A stretch of 64,000 nucleotides of DNA from Paulinella micropora (lineage: Eukaryota > Cercozoa > Imbricatea > Euglyphida > Paulinellidae), in NCBI GenBank assembly GCA_019918135.1, contig WBZZ01003655.1:182232-246231 (forward strand), given 5' to 3'. How positions within the stretch are numbered: the stretch's first letter is position 1; the number at the start of each line of letters is the position of its first letter. This document shows, in pieces, positions 8,774-17,015 of this stretch. The notes below the pieces were generated by a model that was given only the letters and a program-made list of their open reading frames with translations, was not told the origin of the DNA and searched no databases. The position numbers and the translations under genes are program-made.

Positions 8774-9466
8774 ATGGGGGCCGCACCATCTACCATAGAA
8801 CCACAAGACAATGCCCAGGAGCCCGACCAGGAGCTGGCGGCGCTTCGCGTCGAAACCTCTCGGCTAGCTAGTCAGGTGGAGGCCTTGGCCAAGGCTCTGG
8901 CCAATGCCACCGTGCCGCGCCAGCTGGCCATCGAGGCGGCCGAGCTCGCCCGCTGGGGGCACAGCGGCACAGGCGTTGTCTGCCGCGGGCTGGGGTCACT
9001 GTGCATGCTAGAGGGGCACGTCGTTTTCGACCAGGACCGACTGCGCTTCGAAGAGGCCACGGCCCTTCCTCCAGACAGTACGACAAAGAGTAACACAACT
9101 AGAGTGGAGGCCTGGTGTACTTTGCTGCAGTTGCCTGCGAACTGGCGGCCCGCGCAAGCCGTCACATATTTCTTTCCCGACAAAACCTTTTTCCCACTGC
9201 TGTTTGAATTCAATTACGCAAGCTCTGCCATCAAGCAAAACAAGCTGGAGGTAAGCGTCGACGGGCGGATCCGCCTCTGTGTCCAGTACACCATTTGCTC
9301 CGGCTGGCCGCTGGCTCCTAACTCGAACTGCCACAAGCCGCGGCATACAACGTTCGACGAGTTCAAGGGCTTCGTCGTCCCGCAGGGGGTAGACCTCGGC
9401 GTGCTGAAATGGTCCACCGCAGCCTCGGGCCCCGACGGGCTGCCGCCGTGCCGAATCCCCGTCTAG
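8774..9466 (+). CDS. Tail-fibre-like beta protein with N-myristoylation-type start
   Basis: 230 residues. The ATG at 8774, directly after an ATATATATAT tract, is preferred over upstream in-frame codons because it gives MGAAPST, an N-myristoylation-type MGxxxS/T start shared with the copies at 43074 and 51525. Residues 18-44 form a short coiled coil (ELAALRVETSRLASQVEALA). Residues about 60-175 match the pattern of phage and giant-virus tail-fibre beta domains: a GTGVVCRGLGSLCMLEGHV strand pair, LPANWRPA at 121-128 and the VDGRIRL strand at about 162-168. About nine cysteines are present. It lacks the inserted domain of the 43 kb homologue. A role in host attachment or a particle surface layer is inference; the family similarity is by pattern only. 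Confidence 0.6.
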   Translation: MGAAPSTIEPQDNAQEPDQELAALRVETSRLASQVEALAKALANATVPRQLAIEAAELARWGHSGTGVVCRGLGSLCMLEGHVVFDQDRLRFEEATALPPDSTTKSNTTRVEAWCTLLQLPANWRPAQAVTYFFPDKTFFPLLFEFNYASSAIKQNKLEVSVDGRIRLCVQYTICSGWPLAPNSNCHKPRHTTFDEFKGFVVPQGVDLGVLKWSTAASGPDGLPPCRIPV

Positions 9467-9469
9467 CAA

Positions 9470-9622
9470 AGGCGTCCTTCCGGTTTTTATCAGCGGGAGG
9501 TAGCAAGCTGGCTGGGGCTCTACGTGTGCACAGGCGGCGACAAACTCCGTTGGCTGCGCTTGTCCGCGCGCGGCAAGAACCACGGCTTGCGTTTGAATGT
9601 GCGGTGGCAACTGGGGGGGGGG
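9470..9622 (+). pseudogene. Fragment of the family starting at 63772
   Basis: Just after the tail-fibre-like gene, one frame reads REVASWLGLYVCTGG and then LRWLRLSARGKNHGLRLNVR, aligning with KQAAAWLGLQPP and the following LQLHGQAVTVRFKL of the gene starting at 63772, and more loosely with the inserted domain of the 43074 gene. It has no start and runs into a G-run at about 9610. It is a domain remnant next to its relative. Confidence 0.5.
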
Positions 9623-9754
9623 GGAGAGGGGGGGGGTAGACCTGTAGATGTCACAGGCGCCCCGGAACAACCTGGGCAGCCCGCACACAATCTAAGACAC
9701 AAGTTTGTTTTACTTAAAAGTTTATAACATTTCTATTGCTCATGTTCACGACCC

Positions 9755-9946
9755 TCACTTTCTAGCCAGTGTGTCGTCTGTGATGCTGGAGCTTTCTTCC
9801 AACATGTCTATGTTGCCGTACCCATCCTGCAGGCTGCCCTTGCGAGACACCCTCCCGTCATCCAGGGCCTCCCAGTTACCATCTAAGCACGGACAGGTCC
9901 ACCAATTTTCTAGCTTCTGAACTTCAATGGTCTCCGTCTCTTGTTG
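9755..9946 (-). pseudogene. 3' fragment of an unrecognised gene
   Basis: The minus strand is open for about 64 residues (ENWWTCPCLDGNWEALDDGR, later NIDMLEESSSITDDTLARK) ending at a TGA at 9757-9755. The 5' side is cut exactly where a plus-type RepA variant (AGTGCCAAGATATTAAAAC) begins at about 9948. No ATG lies at the front; an internal one near the end gives only about 17 residues. It is a real-looking C-terminus left after repeat invasion. Confidence 0.4.
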
Positions 9947-10059
9947 CTCAGTGCCAAGATATTAAAACTTTGTCAGAGTTAAGATTTATTAACTCTTTCG
10001 TGTACATTCTTAGCGCGCCCCTACCCTCCTCCTTCCCGGCCTCTTTTCTCTCCCGCTCC
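9947..10059 (+). repeat. RepA variant at the front of a truncated gene
   Basis: AGTGCCAAGATATTAAAACT, then GTACATTCTTAGCGCGCCCC and a CT-rich tail. It replaces the 5' end of the glycoprotein-like frame that follows. Confidence 0.75.
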
Positions 10060-11045
10060 CGATTCAAGTACACCGAGTACCTGGCTCTTGGGGAAAGTAT
10101 CTGCTACCAGGTGCGCATACCGTATCCCTACATGACCGAGGTTTATTCGAAAACCTACGGCACAAAGAACACGTTGCTGGTTCAGGCCAGACAGCCCATG
10201 CACACCGCCGTCGTAGCCAACAATGGGCCCTATCGTTACGATGAAGGTGTGTTGCAAGGATCCCGGTGGTTTTCGGCTATGTTCGGGCACGACTGTAATT
10301 CGTCCGACGACTTGCTGGGTACCTACAACATTACGTTCACGTCGTCATCACAGGCCGCCCCGCCGCCGGCACGAGTCTTGACGTACTTCTTGTATCCGCC
10401 TTATGCCACGACATGGTGGTGCCCGGACTACCATTCTCCGTTTTCCCCTGCCGTCGTTTGCTCCGTACCCCGAAATCCTTCAGATTTCCGTCTCGCCCTC
10501 GTCTACTCCCGTGATCCCGGGACCGTCGGCCGGCGTCGCGGCGGCGCCCGGCGGCTGGCCCCCGCTGCTGCCTGACCAAGAGTACGAGCTGCTAGCAGGC
10601 GAGCTCGAACAAGTGGGTGTACGCGCCACGTTGCCTTGGGGGGCAGGACGTGGACTTTACTTTGCGCGACGTGTGGCCCAATACGTCCGAGTACGTGGTA
10701 GAGGTCTGGCACTGTGCTGGCGCGGCGCCCGGCTGCGCGCTGAAACTGGCCGGCACCAACTTGTCCAACGTCACGGTACGCGTGGAACACCTCTGCGCCC
10801 GGCCGCAGGATGACGAGGTACTGCTGGTGGTGCGCAACTCGCGCGCGAGCCTGTGGTCGGACCTCAGCCTGGTGGCTCGCTGGGCGGCCTCTGCCGCTCA
10901 CACCTCCAGACTGGCCGTCTGCGTGCCTTCCTCCTCGTCTACTGGGACCCCGTCCGCCTCGGCCGTTGCCTCAACAAGTATGGGAGTGACGTGCCGAGGG
11001 AGACGGATCTTTACGCTTGGTATGTTTTGCGAACTAGATTCGCTG
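10060..11045 (+). pseudogene. Glycoprotein-like ectodomain, 5'-truncated and frameshifted
   Basis: Three consecutive frames carry protein-like sequence. Frame 1 (10060 to about 10450) has FKYTEYLALGESICYQVRIP, paired cysteines and sites NSS and NIT. Frame 2 (about 10450-10620) continues with ILQISVSPSSTPVIPG and LPDQEYELLAGELEQVGV. Frame 0 (10620 to about 10880) has VDFTLRDVWPNTSEYVVEVW and LAGTNLSNVTVRVEHLC. Several N-glycosylation sequons and cysteines suggest a secreted or surface beta-rich ectodomain. The signal peptide is missing because RepA replaces the 5' end, and no membrane anchor is seen before a RepF-like insertion at about 11055. It may be related to the two-TM proteins at 13147 and 52173, but this is weak. 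Two frameshifts and both ends lost make it a pseudogene. Confidence 0.5.
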
Positions 11046-11054
11046 CCCTTGGTT

Positions 11055-11172
11055 GGTTGTTGGCCCCGAATTTGTCGCCAAATTTCTGTGTGTGATATGG
11101 CTGGAAAATCGAGTTTTGCCGGAAAGCCCGGGGGCATTACCTTTTTCGGCCGTATCCAACTGTAAGTGCCAA
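11055..11172 (+). repeat. Short RepF copy
   Basis: Contains GAATTTGTCGCCAAATTTCT, GTGATATGGCTGGAAAA and the closing arm TTTTTCGGCCGTATCC. Similar short copies lie at 35245-35385, 35588-35655 and 57275-57420. Confidence 0.75.
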
Positions 11173-11199
11173 AAAAAAAGAATCAAGCTAAGTTTTATT

Positions 11200-11310
11200 G
11201 AGTTTTACGGGCGGGCCGGTACGCTTGTGCGTCGTCGTCACCTGCGCTAACTTTACAGCCAAGCAGCAGTTATTAAACTGCTGGAATACATTGTTTAATT
11301 ACTCTTGAGT
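11200..11310 (+). pseudogene. Fragment of the tail-fibre-like gene family (C-terminal part)
   Basis: ACGGGCGGGCCGGTACGCTT and the following bases match 43778-43830 in the 43 kb family member (the DGRVRLCVTC region), with a few inserted bases. It continues protein-like for about 20 codons and ends near an A/T-rich stretch. A remnant only. Confidence 0.5.
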
Positions 11311-11432
11311 TTCGAGCTTTTCCGCGGGAGGCGGTTCTCTCTTTTTTTTGTGAGGCACGGGGGGGGCATGCCCCCCGTGTCAGGGAGGGGGGGGGCACGG
11401 GGGCATGCCCCCCCCCCCCGTGTCGAGCGGTT
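11311..11432. other. GC-run intergenic stretch
   Basis: Contains two GGGGGCATGCCCCC palindromes (about 11362-11378 and 11399-11418) and a TTTTAATAAAA tract immediately downstream of the minus-strand gene 11433-11705. Confidence 0.6.
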
Positions 11433-11705
11433 TTAATAAAAAAACGTGGCCTGGATGCTTCTGCGGCGGCCCGAGGACACCGGCGCGAAGAAGAAGGCCC
11501 GCAGAAGCCGACACGCCAAGGCCCAACAAGAGGTCAGGAGCAGCACCATAGTCGTCGCGCCCCACAATGCAAACAAGATACCCCCGCTAGCCCCGCCAGC
11601 CCCGCCGCCGGCAGTTGTAGCCAGGGCTCCTGATATAGCGACTGCGCTGGCGGTGGCGCCTAGCGTGCTAGCTACCACACGCACATACACACACACGGCG
11701 TGCAC
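11433..11705 (-). CDS. Small predicted membrane protein
   Basis: 90 residues with two hydrophobic segments: about 10-35 (VVASTLGATASAVAISGALA) and about 43-70 (GGILFALWGATTMVLLLTSC, WALACRLLRAFFF). The tail is basic (SSGRRRSI). The stop codon lies inside a TTTTTATTAAAACC sequence resembling the 3' signal of other minus-strand genes, which favours this strand over the overlapping 87-residue Pro/Ala-rich plus-strand frame. Start at 11705. No family is recognised. Being short and low in complexity, it could still be fortuitous. Confidence 0.4.
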   Translation of the reverse strand: MHAVCVYVRVVASTLGATASAVAISGALATTAGGGAGGASGGILFALWGATTMVLLLTSCWALACRLLRAFFFAPVSSGRRRSIQATFFY

Positions 11706-12938
11706 CTAGGATTTTGTTTTCTTTTGTCTTGCTAACTGTCTCTCTCTCTGTCAAATCAATCGAGCTACTCTGTCCTTACCCGTAGCCGCGGCCGCCACCA
11801 TCGTTAGCAGAGGCATGGAGATCTTCTTTTTTTTGGAGGAGAAAGGTCACACGCGTTCACGATTTTTTATAAGCCTTTGACAGATTTGTTCCCACCTGTC
11901 TATCTCTGGAATGCGCCCCTGAGGGGGGGGGGTGCCCTCCCCACCTGTGTTTTTTTTAATCCTGCGCCAGCGGCAGCAAGAAGGGAGGGGGGTGGGGGAG
12001 GAGGAGGGAGGGAGCGCCTCACCCCCGAGGGAGAAGGACGAAGGGAACAAGCAACGGTTCTGCCTCTCCCCCCCCCGCCTCTTCCCTCTCCCGCTCCTAA
12101 TTCTCAGTGCCAAGATTAAAACTTTGTCAGGAATTTTTTCTTTTACATTCTTAGCGCGCCCCTGCCCTCCCCCATTTCTTCTACTGTTCTCAGACGGGGG
12201 GGTGCTCAAAGCAGGGAACAGAACTGAAACAAAACTAAAAAGATGGCAATGAGCTTATGACGGGGAGCCCCCCTTCCCTGCTACATTCCCTTTCCCGCTT
12301 CCCGTTTTTAGATGGGAGACAAAGACAGATTGTGCTTCCCCCTCCCCTGTCACTTCCCAAGCCCTCTCCTAGTTCTCAGTGCCAAGATTAAAACTTTGTC
12401 AGGCATTTTTTTTGTTTTTTTTTTGTAAATTCCTAGCGCGCCCCTGCCCCTCCCCCTTGCCACTCCCCTTCCCGATTTTCAGACGGGAGACAAAGACAAT
12501 TCGTGCTTCCTCCTCCCCTGCCTCTTCCCTCTCCCACTCCTAGTTTTCAGTGGCAAGTGTAAGACCGCCGAGCTTTAATTGAGCTTATTATTTTGCGCAC
12601 TTTCTTGGCGCCCCCCCCCCCTTCTCTCCCCCCTGCCTCTTCCTGACGGGGGGGGGGGCGCCCCCCCCCTTTTTTTTTTCTTCTTCCCTCCCCCTGAGCC
12701 CCCTGAGCCCGGGGGGCTCAACGAACAGGGGAAGGGCAAGGGGGGAGGGGAAGAGTGCAGAAGCTATAAAAAAATGCATGAAACGCCTCAACCAACTTTG
12801 AAGCTCCCCAATGCCGGGCGCCACCCTTTCCCACTCTCCCTTGTCGAGACTCCTGCTGAAGGTACATTCTTTTTTGGTACTTTCTTGATTTTCCTTTTTT
12901 GGTATTTTCTTGGCGCGCCCCTTCCCTTTCCTGATCCC
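11706..12938. repeat. Unique spacer, then plus-type repeat mosaic
   Basis: 11706 to about 11900 is unique, CT-rich sequence without a clear gene. After it come RepC-like runs, RepA variants at about 12095-12160, 12372-12440 and 12540-12610, RepB boxes near 12190, 12478 and 12640, and a RepC palindrome with its TGAGCCCCC stem at about 12645-12790. All RepA copies here are plus-oriented. Confidence 0.75.
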
Positions 12939-12949
12939 CGCTCTCAGCC

Positions 12950-13041
12950 CACCGCTTTTGGAAGACCCGGGGCTCAACGAAGAAGAAGAGCAAAAGCGGG
13001 CAGCTGCGGAGGCCAGCGCAGTTGAAAGTAGTGGAAATTAC
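12950..13041 (+). pseudogene. C-terminal gene remnant
   Basis: One frame reads EDPGLNEEEEQKRAAAEASA followed by VESSGNY and a stop at 13039-13041, straight out of a repeat. The acidic/Ala composition resembles a real C-terminus. No start and no recognised family. Confidence 0.3.
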
Positions 13042-13146
13042 TAGCACCGACCGCCAGCCCGCCTACCCGCCCCATCTCTGTAGCAAAGGAATTCGTTCGT
13101 TCAAAAGGTCTAGTTTTAAAAATAAAACTCTTTTTTTCTTCTTCTT

Positions 13147-13986
13147 TTAATCAGCGACGCTGCAGTGAACGCGGTGGGCCAAGCCAAGCACGAGTGCCGG
13201 CGTTCCTAGAACAAGTAGCAGCGTCAGGGCCAGGCGGAAAAAGAATGCGTAGCCATAGCTAGAGTCACGTTCCGTGGATCGAGTCTCTTGGGCCGTCGCC
13301 TCGGTCTGTGTGGTTAGGCTATAGGCACTAGAAGAACCAGCGGGCCTAGTGAAAGGGAAGCGAGCCAGGATAGAAAAGGAAAGAGAAAAGGAAAGATTTG
13401 GGCCTGCCGAGCATAGATCGACTGCCTGCAGAACCACCGGGGCGCACAAGGCCGGGATTCCCAAGCAAAGCAGGGCCAAGGACAGGACCCACAAATCTTG
13501 AGCCCACAGGTTAGTCTGTGAAGCACTAAGTCTGTACTCCGCCACCACGCAAGGGTCACTTGCTTGCCGGCACTCCGCCCACCAACTCAGGATCACTACA
13601 CAAGAGGGCAGAAGCGGAAAGTCAAAGCTTCTACGCTGAGGCAGGCCAGCAGCCGTCGGTAGTTCCCAGCTGTCAGAAAACTCCAGCCAGTGTCGCTGGC
13701 CTGGCCCAGCACACCGGCTCCGAACTTGTATGGACAGGTTAGTAGTACCAACAGATTCCAAGCTAACCTCAAGAATCCCATCCAGCTGCATAATAGCCTC
13801 GGCACTCGCGGAGCCGAGCGCAGCACTGTCACCCGCGCGGATGACCTTGGGACCAGATTCTGAAGAGCAGGCGGCTTGGCCAAACTTAACTAAAAAATCC
13901 CTTGGTTGCGCCCGGGGCAGAAGCACAAGAAACCAAAACAATCTCCCCAAACCAGGACGCGCTCCGCCGGTACCGAGGGAGGCCAT
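13147..13986 (-). CDS. Signal-peptide, two-TM surface protein
   Basis: 279 residues from the ATG at 13986, the first ATG; an in-frame TTG lies three codons upstream. Residues 12-27 (GLGRLFWFLVLLPRAQ) form a signal peptide. An ectodomain of about 130 residues carries NLS at about 83 and a SWWAECRQASDPCVVAEYRL segment. A first membrane helix spans about 162-187, a 60-residue loop follows, and a second helix spans about 248-270, ending HRVHCSVAD. The same plan and the SW-x-A-x-C cysteine segment occur in the protein at 52173 (SWQARCNNTCAISYSIGF), so the two are probably distant paralogues. The ATG directly abuts a RepA variant, meaning the promoter must lie in or beyond the repeat. Part of the loop and second helix is duplicated at 16488-16580. 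Function unknown; a virion or infected-cell surface glycoprotein is inference. Confidence 0.65.
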   Translation of the reverse strand: MASLGTGGARPGLGRLFWFLVLLPRAQPRDFLVKFGQAACSSESGPKVIRAGDSAALGSASAEAIMQLDGILEVSLESVGTTNLSIQVRSRCAGPGQRHWLEFSDSWELPTAAGLPQRRSFDFPLLPSCVVILSWWAECRQASDPCVVAEYRLSASQTNLWAQDLWVLSLALLCLGIPALCAPVVLQAVDLCSAGPNLSFSLSFSILARFPFTRPAGSSSAYSLTTQTEATAQETRSTERDSSYGYAFFFRLALTLLLVLGTPALVLGLAHRVHCSVAD

Positions 13987-14156
13987 CAGTGCCAAAGATT
14001 AAAAACTTTGTCAAGGATTTTTTTATTCATTCTTTTTTTTGTACATTCTTGGCGCCCCACTCCCCTTCCCTATCCCCCCTGCCTCTTCCTACTCCCGCTC
14101 TTCGTTTTCAAACGGGGGGGAAACTGTGGAAATTGCTGTGCGACCAGAGGTTACCG

Positions 14157-15158
14157 CTACGCCCGGTCATGGGTCTGTCCCGCCAGTGCTTCCGCAAAGT
14201 GGGGGAGATGCAGTGCCTCCTTAATCAACTTAATGAGCCTGAGCTTGGTGGGGGTCCGGGACGGCGTTAGGGTCACTTTGAAGGTATGTCGGGCAAGGAA
14301 TTCCGTGGTAAAGGCTTCAGTTAGAAAGGTCGCGATAAATTGCCATAGCTGGGCGCCAAGGTCGCCCAATTTGAAAAATCTTCGCTCTACCACCCACAGA
14401 TAATTTTGGCTCTTTTTTTTAAGGAGATGCGGCAGTGCCACACAGATACCAAGTTCTTCGCTGCTCTGCTCTCTTGTCACGTGTGACGCGCCTGAATCCA
14501 CCGTACACCGCAAATGGTAGAAACCTTCCTTCAAAACAACGTACTTGCAAGGGTGAAAGCGTAATGCTGACCCCTTGGTGCATATCAAACTTTTGTGGTC
14601 ATACAAAGAGGGATCTTTCCAGCTTGTTTCCTCGCGATACTGGTTGACCTGAAGTGTGGATATGGTTTGAGACCCCTCGGAGACGCGGGTAAGCAGTAGT
14701 GGTAGCCAATCCGTAAACTGTATGCGACCCTTAGGCAGCCGCGATCTGAAATCGCACGACTGTGTTAAGACTCCGACCTTCTCAGCCAGTCGCGGCATCA
14801 TCTTGCCTGTGGGACATTTAATAAGATTGGGCTTTAGCGTGACTACGATCTTGCTTCCTAGCTGGGTCGATATGGCCTCTGTCAGACTTTGCCAGCAGAG
14901 ATTAAATATTTCACGGGACGGGTACAGGGAGCCTGTTTCTGATTGTAGGCTTTCTGAAGGTTTGCTAGCATTTTGTATAAAGATAGAATTGGAGGAAGCG
15001 CTGCCGCGGTCGTGGGAGATGATATACTTTAGCTCGTACTCGTCGCTCGGCGCCTTCTCTGGCTTTTCATGACGTGGTAGCTCGCTTGTGTACCATTGTT
15101 GGTCTAGCCAAGCCTTGCCTTCAAGGGCGTAGAAGACCACTGTGAACGTGTCGGTCAT
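14157..15158 (-). CDS. Hypothetical protein, 333 residues
   Basis: An intact frame from the ATG at 15158 (MTDTFTVVFYALEGKAWLDQ) to the stop at 14157. The composition is that of a folded soluble protein, with charged helices and strands throughout, a few cysteines, no signal peptide and no membrane helix. Recognisable stretches are LGSKIVVTLKPNLIKCPTGK and, near the end, FKVTLTPSRTPTKLRLIKLI. No family is recognised. It lies between repeat blocks: a RepA variant at about 13988-14060 separates it from the two-TM gene, and its 5' side meets a repeat at about 15185. Its length and complete frame in a neighbourhood full of broken genes suggest it is under selection. Confidence 0.65.
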   Translation of the reverse strand: MTDTFTVVFYALEGKAWLDQQWYTSELPRHEKPEKAPSDEYELKYIISHDRGSASSNSIFIQNASKPSESLQSETGSLYPSREIFNLCWQSLTEAISTQLGSKIVVTLKPNLIKCPTGKMMPRLAEKVGVLTQSCDFRSRLPKGRIQFTDWLPLLLTRVSEGSQTISTLQVNQYREETSWKDPSLYDHKSLICTKGSALRFHPCKYVVLKEGFYHLRCTVDSGASHVTREQSSEELGICVALPHLLKKKSQNYLWVVERRFFKLGDLGAQLWQFIATFLTEAFTTEFLARHTFKVTLTPSRTPTKLRLIKLIKEALHLPHFAEALAGQTHDRA

Positions 15159-15850
15159 GAGCTCCCTCCCTCTTCCTCCTTTTACAGTGAATGTTTATTA
15201 CGAAAGGCCGAGAGGAGAGTACCCGGACCAGCGTCCCCCACTGGCTGGGAAAAGGGGAGGGGGGGTTGAGAAGAAGGGGGCGCCCCCCCCCCTCTCCCAT
15301 TCTCCCTTGTCGAGACTCCTGCTGAAAGTACATTTTTTTATTTTCATGGCTTCTTGAACTGTGGGATGAGACAGGGTCGCGGCTTCCTTTCCCCTCCGTC
15401 TCCTAGTTTTCAGTGTCAAGTGTAAGGCTTAAAGTTTGTCGATCTTTAATTCAGCGTATTTTTTTACATTCTTTGGCGCCTCCCTCTCCCCTCCCCATTT
15501 TCTGTCCTGCTCCCTGTTCTTAAAGGGGGGAGGCGTCCCTCTCTGCAAGCTCGGAAGCTACAAACAAAATAAATACATACCACGCCTCCACTAAGTCACC
15601 CCGCTCCTTCCCTCTCCCGCTCCCCCGTTCTAATAATGGAAGCAAGGCGGATCGTGTTTTAATAACAAAAAATTCATACGTTCTTGGCGCCCCCTCCCCT
15701 GCCCCTTCTCTCTCCCTCTCCTACTTCTCAGTATCAAATGTAAGACTTTCGAGTCTTTATGTACTTTCTTGGCGCCTCCCTCTCTCTCCCCCCCCCTTTC
15801 CTCTCCCACTCCCTGTCTTCTGACTAGCCCTGGCTAAAGGAAGACTCGGG

Positions 15851-15944
15851 GGGCCTTGCCTTTCTGTCTCAGAGAATGCGCCGCGTCATTGGAGAAGTCA
15901 CTCGTCGTATGACTTAGACGGAGTTTGTAGTCGAGACAGGGCCC
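15851..15944. ncRNA. RepH structured dispersed element (candidate)
   Basis: CTGTCTC at 15864-15870 can pair with GAGACAG at 15933-15939, enclosing an inner hairpin AAGTCA/TGACTT (15895-15900 with 15910-15915). Further copies: 25914-26009, 38064-38158, 48812-48903 and a diverged one at about 55399-55480. Inner-stem substitutions in three of these copies all keep pairing as G-U wobbles. Whether it is transcribed is unknown; a MITE-like DNA element is the alternative. Confidence 0.4.
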
Positions 15945-16215
15945 GGGGGGGGGGCGCCCCCCCCCCTTTTTTTTCTTCCTCCCTCCCCCTGAGCCCCCTG
16001 AGCCCAGGGGGCTCAAAGAACAGGGGAAGGGCAGGGGGGGGGGGGGAAGAGCGCAGAAGCTACTAAAACAAAATGCATGAAACGCCTCAACTAAGCCCCC
16101 TAATGCCGGGCGCGCCCCCCCCCTTTTTCCCATCCTCCCTTGTCGAGACTCCTGCTGAAGGTACATTCCTGCTGAAGGTACTTTCTTGACTTTCCTTGCC
16201 TCTTTTCTCTCCCGC

Positions 16216-16370
16216 TCTCGTCTGTGTCCAAGGCCCAAGCTTGAAACCTATGGTTATACGGGATGCTCACCGGCGAAGCAACACTAGCAGCAGCTAGTTG
16301 TACAGGGACAGGTATAAAATTTCACCAGATGGTAGTGTCAGGCTCAGTCCATCTTCGCCCGTGCTCGCCT
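16216..16370. repeat. RepI copy with a conserved reading-frame end
   Basis: Shared with 36384-36552 and in part with 38201-38274. On the minus strand two copies encode the same ending, DGLSLTLPSG followed by a YLSL-x-N end and a stop, despite base differences. It is probably the 3' remnant of a duplicated gene. Confidence 0.5.
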
Positions 16371-16487
16371 TGCTTCCTCTTCCTCTGACTCTTCCCTCTC
16401 CCTCTCCTAGTTTTCGTGCCAAGTGTAAGACTTTGTCGAGCTTTAATTCAGCGTATTTTACACTTTCTTGGTGCGCCCACGCTCTCC

Positions 16488-16580
16488 GTGTCAGGGCCAG
16501 GCGGAAAAAGAATGCGTAGCCATAGCTAGAGTCACGTTCCGTGGATCGAGTCTCTTGGGCCGTCGCCTCGGTCTGTGTGG
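16488..16580 (-). pseudogene. Duplicated fragment of the two-TM gene
   Basis: Repeats 13217-13309 almost exactly; on the minus strand it encodes TQTEATAQETRSTERDSSYG and the start of the second membrane helix. It is flanked by RepA at about 16480. It documents a copy of part of the 13147 gene thrown into a repeat block. Confidence 0.75.
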
Positions 16581-17015
16581 CGGGCCAAGACGCCACGTCG
16601 ACATGCGCTGAAAAAGCGCACAGGAAAACCAAAAGCAGCGCAAGGAGCTAGGGAGGGGAAGGGGCGCGCAAAGAATGGCGCAGAGGCTACAAACAAAATA
16701 GATACATGCAACGCCTCCACTAAGCCACACCCGCCCCTCCCCTGCCCTTTCCCTTTCCCACTCCTAGCTTTTGGAGCCAAGTATAAGGCCGTCGAGTTTT
16801 AATTCAGCGTATTTCGCACTTTTCTTGGCGTCCCCTCTTCCCTGCCCCTTCCCTCTCCCTCTCCTAGTCCTCGGTGCCCAGGTGTAAGACCGTCAAGATT
16901 TAATTCAGCGTAATTTTTGTTTGTACTTTCGTGGCGCGCCCTCCCCTCCCCTGCCTCTCCCTTATCCTCTTCCCTCCCCTGTCTCTCCCCACAGAAAAAA
17001 ATTTAATAAAACAGC

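Larger units (their letters stand above)
15159..17015. repeat. Plus-type repeat mosaic with RepH and RepI
   Basis: RepA copies at about 15400-15480, 15725-15780, 16405-16475, 16760-16830 and 16865-16940 (plus), RepB boxes, a RepC palindrome at 15940-16110, RepH at 15851-15944 and RepI at about 16216-16370. A TTTAATAAAA signal at 16999-17008 ends the downstream minus-strand gene. Confidence 0.75.

Noticed and set aside
11788..11800. GCGGCCGCCACC, resembling a cloning site plus Kozak sequence
   Set aside because: It is followed by ATC, not ATG, and no vector or marker sequence surrounds it; chance in a GC-rich genome.
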